Part shown: positions 16,245 through 24,209 of the stretch, one piece after another
How the letters are laid out: each line of letters begins with the position of its first letter
How positions within the stretch are numbered: position 1 is the stretch's first letter
Origin: DASXHD01 sp036488725
Lineage (GTDB): Bacteria; Myxococcota_A; Polyangia; Polyangiales; Polyangiaceae
Direction of reading: 5' to 3'
Assembly: GCA_036488725.1 (NCBI GenBank)
Contig: DASXHD010000057.1
Location: forward strand, 1 to 64,000
DNA length: 64,000 bases
The notes under the pieces: model-generated
Told to the model about the DNA's origin: nothing
Databases searched by the model: none
The model's input: only the letters and a program-made list of their open reading frames with translations
Program-made: the position numbers and the translations under genes

Positions 16245-17713
16245 TACACGCCGACGAGCCGCATCTGCTTCTTCGCGGCGCCGTTCGAGGTCTTGAACGG
16301 TATCGCGTATTCGCCCGAAAAACAGGCGTGACAGAAGCCGCGCGGCTCTTTGCCGGGCCCCGCGACCGCTTTGAGCATGCCCTCGAGCGAGAGATACCCG
16401 AGCGTGTCGGCCGTCACGTAGCGCGCGATCTCGGCGGGCGTGTGGCTCGACGCGATGAGCTCGCGGCGCGTCGGCGTGTCGATGCCGTAATAGCAAGGCC
16501 ACTGCGTCGGCGGCGACGAGATGCGAAGGTGCACCTCGCGCGCGCCCGCGTCGCGCACCATCTTCACGATTTTTCGCGAGGTCGTGCCGCGGACGATCGA
16601 GTCGTCGATGACGACCACGCGCTTGCCTTTCAGCGCGGGCTCGACCGGATTGAGCTTCAAGCGAACGCCAAAGTGTCGAATCGACTGCTGCGGCTCGATG
16701 AACGTGCGGCCGACGTAGTGCGAACGAATGAGGCCCATCTCGAACGGGATCTTCTTCGCCGCCGCGTAGCCGATCGCCGCCGGCACGCCCGAGTCGGGCA
16801 CCGGGATGACGACGTCGGCGTCGATGCCGTGCTCGACCGCGAGCTCCACGCCCAGCGATTTGCGAACGTCGTAGACGCTGCGCCCGCCGAAGTGGGAGTC
16901 CGGCCTTGCAAAATACACGTATTCGAACACGCAAAAATGCGGGTCCGCTTTCGTCGGCAGGCGCGTCGAGCGAAGGCCGGCGGCGTCGATGATGATCATC
17001 TCGCCGGGCTCGACGTCGCGCACGTACTCGGCGCCGATGAGGTCGAACGACGTCGGCTCGCTCGCGACGACGTGCGCCTCGCGATTGCCGGGCAGGATGC
17101 CGAGGCAGAGCGGACGGATGCCCATCGGATCGCGGACCGCGACCATCGTGTCTTCGGTCATGAAGAGGAGCGAGTAGGCGCCCTGCACGCGCGCGAGCGC
17201 CGTCGTGATGCGATCTTCGATCGATATTTCTTGGCTCATCGCGACGAGGTGAACGAGCACCTCGGTGTCGGCCGACGATTGGAAGATCGAGCCGCGCTGC
17301 TCGAGCTCTTCGCGCACCTCGTCGGCGTTCGTCAGGTTGCCGTTGTGGCAGACCGCGAGCGAGCCCTTCGCGTAGTCGACCGCGAACGGCTGGGCGTTCT
17401 TGAGGTGCGAGCCGCCGGCGGTCGAGTAACGCACGTGGCCGATCGCGACGCGGCCCGGCAGCTGCGCCAAGTGCTGCTCGCCGAACGCGTCTTGCACGAG
17501 ACCCATCGCGCGGTGAAGGTGCAGCTGCTCGCCGTCGCTCGAGACGATGCCCGCCGACTCTTGCCCGCGGTGCTGCAGCGCGTGAAGGCCGAGGTACGTG
17601 AGGTTCGACGCTTCGGCGTGACCAAAAATGCCGAAGACGCCGCACTCGTCGCGAAAATGATCGTCGAGCTCGTCGCGCGAGCTCAAGACGGGCAGATGAC
17701 GAAGTCGGCTCAC
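16244..17713 (-). CDS. purF: Amidophosphoribosyltransferase PurF
   Basis: Transfers glutamine ammonia to PRPP, the first purine step. The 489-residue enzyme has a class II glutaminase domain whose nucleophile Cys24 (DECGVFGIFGH) follows a 23-residue propeptide, then a phosphoribosyltransferase domain with VVVIDDSIVRGTTSRKIV. Cysteines in DPHFCVFEY, QWPCYYGID and GFCHACFSGEY match the four [4Fe-4S] ligands of the Bacillus-type enzyme. I start it at GTG 17713, which overlaps the small upstream gene by GTGA; a downstream TTG nine codons later is the alternative. Confidence 0.93.
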   Translation of the reverse strand: MSRLRHLPVLSSRDELDDHFRDECGVFGIFGHAEASNLTYLGLHALQHRGQESAGIVSSDGEQLHLHRAMGLVQDAFGEQHLAQLPGRVAIGHVRYSTAGGSHLKNAQPFAVDYAKGSLAVCHNGNLTNADEVREELEQRGSIFQSSADTEVLVHLVAMSQEISIEDRITTALARVQGAYSLLFMTEDTMVAVRDPMGIRPLCLGILPGNREAHVVASEPTSFDLIGAEYVRDVEPGEMIIIDAAGLRSTRLPTKADPHFCVFEYVYFARPDSHFGGRSVYDVRKSLGVELAVEHGIDADVVIPVPDSGVPAAIGYAAAKKIPFEMGLIRSHYVGRTFIEPQQSIRHFGVRLKLNPVEPALKGKRVVVIDDSIVRGTTSRKIVKMVRDAGAREVHLRISSPPTQWPCYYGIDTPTRRELIASSHTPAEIARYVTADTLGYLSLEGMLKAVAGPGKEPRGFCHACFSGEYAIPFKTSNGAAKKQMRLVGV

Positions 17714-17889
17714 CGACGGCGTCTTAGCATGTTTTCCACGCCGACCGAGGCGACGCCGATGAGCACGCCGATGCTGATCGTCGAGACGTAGCTGCCGAAG
17801 CTCGTGCACGTGCTGCACGCGCCGGGACATGCGAGCGCGACGGTGGGCGCGAGCAGAGCTGCGAAGAAGGCAGGGACGGCGTGCTTCAT
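17710..17889 (-). CDS. 59-residue cysteine-rich exported/membrane peptide
   Basis: MKHAVPAFFAALLAPTVALA is a signal peptide, followed by the cluster CPGACSTCTS and one membrane helix (about 36-50, VSTISIGVLIGVASVGV), ending in RRRR. The mature peptide would expose three cysteines outside the membrane. It overlaps the protease stop by ATGA and the purF start by GTGA, so it is translated between them. The Arg-rich tail after the helix resembles a sorting tail, though it is too short for a full MYXO-CTERM protein. No function recognised. Confidence 0.65.
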   Translation of the reverse strand: MKHAVPAFFAALLAPTVALACPGACSTCTSFGSYVSTISIGVLIGVASVGVENMLRRRR

Positions 17890-18956
17890 GACTTGGATTT
17901 TGAACTCCTTCGCGAGAAACGCAAGAGGCCGAGGAGCAAGAACGCGACCAGCGCGTTTCCCTCGCCTTCCGCGACGCCGCAACCGCCGACCGCTTGACCC
18001 GCCGCGGTCGTCGCGGCGTCCTCGGCGGGCGGCGACGCATCGATCGGGGCGCTCGCGTCGATCGCGGCCGCGTCGGTTCCGGCGTCGCTCGGGAGCGTCG
18101 CATACGCCCACGCGGGGAGCGGATAATTGCCGGCGCTCGCGGCGGCGACGGCTTGCGCTTGGAGCCACGCGGCGTGCGCGTCGACGCGCGAATAAACGGG
18201 GGTGGTGCATCCACCGGCCGCGCGCGACGTCACGCCGATCACGATTCCGTTCGTGTCGAGCGCGGGGCCGCCCGAGTCTCCGCCGCACAAACCGGTTTGT
18301 CCGAGCAGCTCGCTCGGCGCGACGACCGGCGCGCCATCGGTGCCGACGAACTTGCACTGCGTGCCGACGCACTGAACTTTCAGCCCGTCGCGGCGATGGC
18401 GATAACCGAGGCCGCCGTCCTCATCGTCGCCGTAGCCGACGGCGGAGTACGTCTCGCCTTTCACCGGCGGCGACGCGATGCGCACCGACGCGGGCTGCGC
18501 GCCGACGTACGACTGCCGCAGGTGAAGGACCGCGACGTCGTTGCCGCACTCGAGATCGCCCGGGCTCCCGGCGACGTCGACTTCGTTCGCGATGATCCAC
18601 GGGCCGCCGGCGAACGCGCTGTCCGACGGCGTGATGATGTAGTTGTCCGCGGGCTGCACGTCGCCGAACGTCGACGAGGAGCACAGCACGCCTTGATCGC
18701 TGCCGACCTCTTGCGCGACGCAGTGGCGCGCGGTGAGCACGAGGTTCGGCGCGATGAGCGTTCCGCTGCAGATTTCGAGCGCGTTGAGAAACGGGGAAAA
18801 TGCACACGCTCCGTCGCACCGAAAAACGGCGACGGTCGGGCCCGCGCTTTGATCGAAATATCCGCCGACGACCGCGGACGACGACGCGCCGGTCTCGTCG
18901 CCCGACGCGCACGCGAGGAGCGCGGCGAGCGCGAGCGTCAGCGTCGGCAGGCGCAT
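17886..18956 (-). CDS. Secreted trypsin-like serine protease with MYXO-CTERM-like tail
   Basis: A 356-residue S1-family protease: lipobox-like signal (LALAALLAC, Cys16), then the catalytic His78 (LTARHC), Asp140 (GNDVAVLHL) and Ser228 (LCGGDSGGP). After a low-complexity Ala/Asp/Pro stretch the C-terminus reads GCGVAEGEG, a hydrophobic segment AFLLLGLLRF and RR, the form of MYXO-CTERM cell-surface sorting signals. Cysteines flank the active site as in secreted S1 enzymes. Start ATG 18956 overlaps the upstream membrane-protein stop (ATGA). Confidence 0.88.
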   Translation of the reverse strand: MRLPTLTLALAALLACASGDETGASSSAVVGGYFDQSAGPTVAVFRCDGACAFSPFLNALEICSGTLIAPNLVLTARHCVAQEVGSDQGVLCSSSTFGDVQPADNYIITPSDSAFAGGPWIIANEVDVAGSPGDLECGNDVAVLHLRQSYVGAQPASVRIASPPVKGETYSAVGYGDDEDGGLGYRHRRDGLKVQCVGTQCKFVGTDGAPVVAPSELLGQTGLCGGDSGGPALDTNGIVIGVTSRAAGGCTTPVYSRVDAHAAWLQAQAVAAASAGNYPLPAWAYATLPSDAGTDAAAIDASAPIDASPPAEDAATTAAGQAVGGCGVAEGEGNALVAFLLLGLLRFSRRSSKSKS

Positions 18957-19747
18957 CAGTTCTTCGCGCCGTACGTCGCGTCGATCTCGATCTCGTAGCG
19001 TGCGTGCGCGTGCGTCGAATCGAGCGACGTCGAGGCGAGCGATTTTCGCACCTCGGCGACGCAGGCCGAGACGACCTTCGCCGGCATCGTCGTGTCCTCG
19101 CGGCGATGGTGGATGCGCACCGGCGCCCTGTGGCGCCCGAAGCTCGCGTCGGCGACGAACGCGATTTCGCCCGCTGGCGTTCCTTGCGGAGCGCACGACG
19201 ACGCGTCGAGGATCGCTTTAGAGAACGCCGCGGCGAAGCTCGGGAGGCTGTCGCATTGATCCGACGGCGTGCGCTTCGAGCCGGGATCGTGGCAGCCGAT
19301 GACCTTCGCGTCGGCGACGGTGACGCCGTTCTTCGCGTGCGGCGGAGGCTCGGCGGTCGCCGTGCTCGTCGGCGTCGCCGCGAGCGCGGACGGCGCGGGC
19401 TTCGGCTCCTCGTTCTGCGCCGCGCGCGGACGCCTCCACAAATAGAGCGGCACGACGACGAGCACGAGCAAGAGGAGAAGCGCCGCGATGAGCTGCACGC
19501 GCGCCGGTCGATCCGGCCCAGCGTCGGCGCCCGGTCGCCCCGGAATCGGACGCGGCTCGCTCGGCGGATGCGACGCGCCCGAGAGCGACGGCGACGAAGC
19601 GCGCGGCGCGTCGATCAACCGAAGCGGCCGACTGTGCCCCGACGGACGCGACGGCGCCGGCTCGGCCGACGACTCGTGATCGCCATCGGCGCCAGTGCCA
19701 CCGGACCAGGAATGTGGCGCGCGTGAAGGCGGTGTCGAGTCGGCCAT
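18956..19747 (-). CDS. Single-pass membrane protein of unknown function
   Basis: A 263-residue protein with a 85-residue Pro/Ser-rich cytoplasmic region, one strong membrane helix (about 86-103, IAALLLLLVLVVVPLYLW) ending in WRRPR, a disordered Ala/Pro linker and a periplasmic domain with four cysteines (IGCHDPGS, SDQCDSLPS, DASSCAPQG, SACVAEVRK). The C-terminal ACVAEVRKSLAST with the beta-strand YEIEIDA resembles the C-terminal modules of gliding-associated AgmX-type proteins, weakly. It heads the run protease, small peptide, purF, monooxygenase, each overlapping the next. Confidence 0.65.
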   Translation of the reverse strand: MADSTPPSRAPHSWSGGTGADGDHESSAEPAPSRPSGHSRPLRLIDAPRASSPSLSGASHPPSEPRPIPGRPGADAGPDRPARVQLIAALLLLLVLVVVPLYLWRRPRAAQNEEPKPAPSALAATPTSTATAEPPPHAKNGVTVADAKVIGCHDPGSKRTPSDQCDSLPSFAAAFSKAILDASSCAPQGTPAGEIAFVADASFGRHRAPVRIHHRREDTTMPAKVVSACVAEVRKSLASTSLDSTHAHARYEIEIDATYGAKN

Positions 19748-19802
19748 GCTGCGAGCCGCAGATTTATTGGGTCACGGCGCCGGTTGCAAGATGCAACGTT
19801 CG

Positions 19803-21515
19803 TCAGGGATCGACGAGCTGCCGCACCGTGGCTGCGCTCTCGCAGCGTGCGATCGACGCGACGAGGTCCAAACCTTCGGGCAACAAACCTTGCACCTGGC
19901 CGACGACTTGCTCGACGAGGTTGCGCGCCTCTTGCGGGCCGGGGCCGACCATCGCGACCGCGAAGCGGAGCGGCCCGCTCTTTCCCGCGGTGGCGGCGAC
20001 GATCGACAAGAGCAGCATGTCGGTGAGCTCGATGACGCGCGTCGCGGCGCGGCGGAGCGCGAGCATCTCGAGGATGGTCGGCCGGTCCGAGACGAGACGA
20101 TTGGGCCCGCGAATTTCGTAGCGCGCGATGTGGAGCGGCGCGTCGACCCACTCGGCGAACGCGGCCTCTTCGTCGATCGCTTTGAGCAGCATGTCGCGCG
20201 TCAGCAAACCGGTGAGGCCGTCGCGCTTCGAGAGATACGTGCGCGCGCGTTTGTGATGAGGGCTCTCGCGCGTGAACGACACGAGCTTGTAGCGGAGCTC
20301 GCCGAACTGAACCTCGCCGCCGTGCATCAGCGAAACCGTGTGGCGGCGCTCGTACGTGTGCTCGGCATAGGTTCCGTTGGTCGAGCCTTTGTCTTCGATG
20401 TTCCACGTGCCGTTTTGCCAGCGGAGCACGGCGTGCTGGCCGCTGACGGTCGGCTCGGGCACGGGCACTTCGTTGTCGGCGCGGCGGCCGATGGTGAGCT
20501 CGGCGGCGTCGAGCGAGATGAGCTCGCCGACGTACTCGGTCGCGTTCGACGCGAAGGTCGCGAGCAGCGCTTGCTGCCCCGGCGCGAACTGCGCGGTCGC
20601 GTTGCGTCCGGGCGGAGGACCCGGGTCCAAACGCTCGCGCGCGACCTGAAGCGGATTGGTCGTGAGCGTCGTCGGGTTGAAGAATCGAAGATGCCGCGCG
20701 GGCAAGCGCGCTTGCGCGTCGTCGGCGAGACAGCGGAAGACTTGTTTGATCTCGTCGATCGAAAGTCCCGCGGGCACGTCGAACATGATCTGCGCGCGCA
20801 TCGGTTTGGCGCGCGGTTTGTAACCGGGCTCGGGCACGCGGCAGGTCCACATTTCCCAGAGCGTGAGGCCAAGCGCATAGACGTCGTCCTCGGCCGAAGC
20901 GCCGCCGCTTCGAATGCGCTCGGGCGCCATGTAGTTCGGCGTTCCGCCATCGGGAGGAGCGCCGGGCCTTCGCGCCGAAACGCGCGCGCGCTCTTTCGCG
21001 AAACCAAAATCCAGAACGACCGCTTTGCCGAGCCCGCCGTCCGGCGTCGCGGTCACCATCACGTTGCCCGGCTTCAGATCGCCGTGCACGAGACCCTGCG
21101 CGTGAATCGCCGCGACGCCCGCGCAGATCTCGCTCGCGAGCCGCCGAAACTCGTCCGACGTGTACCCGCCTTGCGCTTTCTTCCGACGGATGTGCGTATG
21201 GAGCGTCTGCCCGGTGATGTACTCCATCACCAAGATGGGCCCGTATTTCGAGGGCACCAAGTCGTGTACTCTACACACATTCGGGTGGCTGACCGAACGC
21301 GCGTGGAGCAGCTCTTGGCGGAGCGCTTCGTCGTCGCCCGGCATGCGCGATTCTTCGCGCACGATCTTCAGCGCGACGGGCAGCTGCGTCGTCCGGTCGT
21401 ACGCGAGAAACACTTCGCCCATGCCTCCCTTGCCGAGGCTCTGTCGGATCTCGTACCGATCGTTGATCACCGTTCCGGTGACGATCGGGGAGGGGCTCCG
21501 GGTCGGTTCGGACAT
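19803..21515 (-). CDS. Ser/Thr protein kinase - FHA - GGDEF-like fusion
   Basis: A 570-residue cytoplasmic protein with three domains. The kinase (about 18-290) has GKGGMGEVF, Lys50 (VALKIV), HGDLKPGN with catalytic Asp146 and DFG at 169-171, so it looks active. An FHA domain follows at about 329-412 (IGRRADNEVPVPEPTVSGQH, DKGSTNGTY). The last part starts RDGLTGLLTRDMLL, the N-terminal signature of diguanylate cyclases, but no GG(D/E)EF loop or Mg-binding Asp pattern follows. It has no membrane helix. It likely acts as a phosphorylation-dependent signalling hub; partners are unknown. Confidence 0.88.
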   Translation of the reverse strand: MSEPTRSPSPIVTGTVINDRYEIRQSLGKGGMGEVFLAYDRTTQLPVALKIVREESRMPGDDEALRQELLHARSVSHPNVCRVHDLVPSKYGPILVMEYITGQTLHTHIRRKKAQGGYTSDEFRRLASEICAGVAAIHAQGLVHGDLKPGNVMVTATPDGGLGKAVVLDFGFAKERARVSARRPGAPPDGGTPNYMAPERIRSGGASAEDDVYALGLTLWEMWTCRVPEPGYKPRAKPMRAQIMFDVPAGLSIDEIKQVFRCLADDAQARLPARHLRFFNPTTLTTNPLQVARERLDPGPPPGRNATAQFAPGQQALLATFASNATEYVGELISLDAAELTIGRRADNEVPVPEPTVSGQHAVLRWQNGTWNIEDKGSTNGTYAEHTYERRHTVSLMHGGEVQFGELRYKLVSFTRESPHHKRARTYLSKRDGLTGLLTRDMLLKAIDEEAAFAEWVDAPLHIARYEIRGPNRLVSDRPTILEMLALRRAATRVIELTDMLLLSIVAATAGKSGPLRFAVAMVGPGPQEARNLVEQVVGQVQGLLPEGLDLVASIARCESAATVRQLVDP

Positions 21516-21561
21516 TCGAGAAAAATCGGGCGAAAGGTCCTAAGAGCGTCGTCGATCCGCC

Positions 21562-21813
21562 TCAATGACGCAAGGCGAAACGCTTGGGCCGCGCGCGCGG
21601 CAGGTAGATCGGCAAGACGCCGAAACGAGCCAGCGCCGCGGCGAGTATCTCGGCTTGCGCGGCCGGCGGCGTCCGCACGTCGAGCACGACCAGCGGCGCG
21701 CCGCGGACCATGCACAAGCCTCCGTCTGCTGTCATTTGTTCGTCGAAGCGCACACGGATCCCCGTGCGCTTCGCGAGCTCCACGAGGGAGGCGAGCACTT
21801 CGTCGGGCGTCAA
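21562..21813 (-). CDS. Small protein of unknown function
   Basis: An 83-residue protein starting at TTG 21813, supported by a GGAGG Shine-Dalgarno seven bases upstream. The sequence MTPDEVLASLVELAKRTGIR, FDEQMTADGGLCMVRGAPLV and the basic end (LPRARPKRF) suggests a compact alpha/beta domain. Similar short genes with the GGLCMVRG pattern occur in myxobacteria as far as I recall, without known function. It lies 46 bases upstream of the kinase-FHA gene on the same strand. Confidence 0.55.
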   Translation of the reverse strand: MTPDEVLASLVELAKRTGIRVRFDEQMTADGGLCMVRGAPLVVLDVRTPPAAQAEILAAALARFGVLPIYLPRARPKRFALRH

Positions 21814-21918
21814 TCGACACCTCCGTAGTCTGGTTTCCTGGTCCGGCGCTCGCGCGCCGATGGGTGAAATCGTAGTTCGCCGGTTCGACCGTGGGCCAAG
21901 TTTGCTAAGGGTTGGGCG

Positions 21919-23469
21919 ATGTCGAAGCACTACGACGTGGTCGTGCTCGGCGCGGGAGTCGGCGCGCTCGTGGCGGCCGCGCTCCTCGCGCGCCGGTCGT
22001 GGCGCGTCTTGGTGCTCGGGCAAGGTCATCGGCCGGCGCGTTACGTGTTCGACGGCCTACCGCTCGCGCGGCGACCGTTCACGCTGCTCGCGGGCGCGTC
22101 GCCGGCGTTCGGTCGCGTGCTCGTCGAGCTCGCGCAGTCGCAGACGTTTCGTCGCCGCATGCACGCGGTCGACCCGATGCTGCAGGTGATGATGCCGGAC
22201 CGCCGCATCGAGATGCCGCCGGCCAACGATTTGTTCGCGCGCGAAATCGATCGCGAGTTTCCCGAGGTGCGGCGCGTCGTCGACGAGCTCTACGCCGACC
22301 TCGCGCAGACCAACGCGGCGGCCGACGCGGTCTTCGAGCGCGACATCGTTTGGCCGCCCGGCGGTTTTTGGGAGCGGCGCGAGACTGCGCGCGCGCTCGC
22401 GAGGCTGCCGCACCTCGCCGCCGCCGAGGGACGACGCGAGCTGCTCGCGGAGTTTCCGCGCGAGCATCCGTTTCGCACCGTGGTCGACGTGACGGCGCGC
22501 TTCTCGGCCGACCGCGCCGGCGAGCTCTCGTCGTTTTCGGTCGCGCGTTTGCACGGAGCGTGGACGCGCGGGCTCTCGTGCTTGCTCGGCGGCGAAGACG
22601 AGCTCGCGGATTTTCTCGTCGACCGCATCAAGGCGCACGGCGGCGAGGTGATGCTCTCCGAGCGCGCGGAAAAAATCGTCGTACGCGGCGGCCGCGCGAG
22701 CGGCGTCGTCCAGTTTGGCGAAGACTCGACCGCGGGCGTCCAGTTCGTCGTCACCGACGACACGGCGACCTCGCTCCTCGAGCTCGCGCAGTCGTGGGAC
22801 CCGCCACGTCGCGCGCTGGCGTCGCTGCCGATCGTGCGCGCCGCGTCGCGCCGCTTCGTCGTCTCGATGCTCGTTCGCGACGAAGGTCTGCCGACCGCGC
22901 TCGGCCAAGAGTCGTTCATCGTCGCCTCGCCACAATCACTCGACGGCGCGATTCATCTCCAGCGCACCGCGCCGCGCGATGCGCCCGCGGGGACGTCGCT
23001 CCTCGTCGCCGAAACGATCCTCGGCGCCGAGACGCCGCGCGACCTCGACGAAGCGCTCGAGACCGCGCGAGCCGGCGTGATGAAAACACTCGAACGTTTT
23101 CTCCCCTTCTACGAGCGTCACCTCCTCGTCGCAGACTCGCCGCACGACGGCCTGCCGCTCTGGGACCATCGCGGCGGCAAACGCGAGCTCGTCGATCGCG
23201 CGCTCTTGCGCCGCGCCGGTGCGTCGCCGGATCCCGAGCCGATGCAACCCGTCTACGCGATCGAGCCCGATTCGCTCGACGGCCTCGCCGGCGAAATGCT
23301 CCGCGGCCCGCTCGGCAACACCTTCCTCGTCGGCAAATCGGTCATGCCCGCGCTCGGCCAAGAAGGCGAGCTCCTCGCCGCATGGAGCGTCGCCCGCATC
23401 ATCACGCGCACCGACCGAAAGAAGGAACGAATGCGCCGCGAAATGTGGAGCAAAGTGGAATTGGGGTGA
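21919..23469 (+). CDS. FAD-dependent oxidoreductase, phytoene-desaturase-like
   Basis: A 516-residue flavoprotein. VVVLGAGVGALVAAALLARR is the N-terminal dinucleotide-binding fold and GNTFLVGKSVMPALGQEGEL is the C-terminal FAD-contact stretch typical of the amine-oxidase/phytoene-desaturase superfamily. The middle (LSCLLGGEDELADFLVDRIK, VRGGRASGVV) supports it. The substrate is unknown, and no carotenoid genes are nearby. Its stop lies 12 bases from the purN stop on the other strand. Confidence 0.75.
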   Translation: MSKHYDVVVLGAGVGALVAAALLARRSWRVLVLGQGHRPARYVFDGLPLARRPFTLLAGASPAFGRVLVELAQSQTFRRRMHAVDPMLQVMMPDRRIEMPPANDLFAREIDREFPEVRRVVDELYADLAQTNAAADAVFERDIVWPPGGFWERRETARALARLPHLAAAEGRRELLAEFPREHPFRTVVDVTARFSADRAGELSSFSVARLHGAWTRGLSCLLGGEDELADFLVDRIKAHGGEVMLSERAEKIVVRGGRASGVVQFGEDSTAGVQFVVTDDTATSLLELAQSWDPPRRALASLPIVRAASRRFVVSMLVRDEGLPTALGQESFIVASPQSLDGAIHLQRTAPRDAPAGTSLLVAETILGAETPRDLDEALETARAGVMKTLERFLPFYERHLLVADSPHDGLPLWDHRGGKRELVDRALLRRAGASPDPEPMQPVYAIEPDSLDGLAGEMLRGPLGNTFLVGKSVMPALGQEGELLAAWSVARIITRTDRKKERMRREMWSKVELG

Positions 23470-23470
23470 G

Positions 23471-23484
23471 CTGACGGCTGTCAG
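23471..23484. terminator. Short hairpin between convergent stops
   Basis: CTGAC-GGCT-GTCAG forms a 5-bp stem with a 4-base loop exactly between the oxidoreductase and purN stop codons. There is no U-tract, so at best it is a weak bidirectional terminator. Confidence 0.25.
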
Positions 23485-24209
23485 CGATCGATCAGCTCGT
23501 GCATCGGGATGTCGTGAACGAACGCGCCCTCGACGCCCTCGAGCACGACACGCGCGCGGTCGTTCGGCTTCGCGCCCGGCTTCGCCGTCACGCGGCCCTC
23601 GGCGATCCACTGCAGGACAAGCGGGAACAAGTGGTGCTCCGCTCGCAAGATGCGCGCGCGCAGACTCTCGTCGTCGTCTCCGTCGCGAACCGGCACGACC
23701 GCTTGCGCGATGATCGGCCCGGTGTCGGTGCCCGCGTCGACGAAGTGCACCGTGCAACCCGAGAGCTTCACGCCATACGTGAACGCTTGCGACTGCGCGT
23801 TCAACCCGGGAAACGCGGGCAAGAGCGCGGGATGAATGTTGACCACGCGCATCGGAAACGCATCGAGCAGCACGCTCGTGAGCACGCGCATGAACCCGGC
23901 GAGGACGACGTAGTCGACTTGGTGGCCTTCGAGCACCTCGAGCACCGCCGAGTCGAAGTCTTTGCGATTTCCGTAGCGGCGGTGATCGATGACGATCGCC
24001 GGAATGTCGCGCGCCTTCGCGCGGTCGATGCCGCCGGCGCTCGCGACGTTGGAGACGACGACGCTCAGCTTCGCGTCGAGCCGCTTCTGATCGATCGCGT
24101 CGAGGATGGCTTGGAAGTTGGTGCCGCTGCCCGACAGGAGCACGCCGAGCCGCAGCTGCTTCGAGCGCGGCGGCGGCACGGAGCGCGTGCTCGCGAGCGG
24201 TGAGGTCAT
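23481..24209 (-). CDS. purN: Phosphoribosylglycinamide formyltransferase PurN
   Basis: Formylates GAR using 10-formyl-THF in purine synthesis. The 242-residue protein has GVLLSGSGTNFQAILDAID, the catalytic stretch VVNIHPALLPAF (Asn and His) and VHFVDAGTDTGPII (Asp). An N-terminal extension of about 20 residues precedes the usual start, and a C-terminal extension follows. Its ATG overlaps the purM stop (ATGA), so the two are coupled. Confidence 0.95.
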   Translation of the reverse strand: MTSPLASTRSVPPPRSKQLRLGVLLSGSGTNFQAILDAIDQKRLDAKLSVVVSNVASAGGIDRAKARDIPAIVIDHRRYGNRKDFDSAVLEVLEGHQVDYVVLAGFMRVLTSVLLDAFPMRVVNIHPALLPAFPGLNAQSQAFTYGVKLSGCTVHFVDAGTDTGPIIAQAVVPVRDGDDDESLRARILRAEHHLFPLVLQWIAEGRVTAKPGAKPNDRARVVLEGVEGAFVHDIPMHELIDR

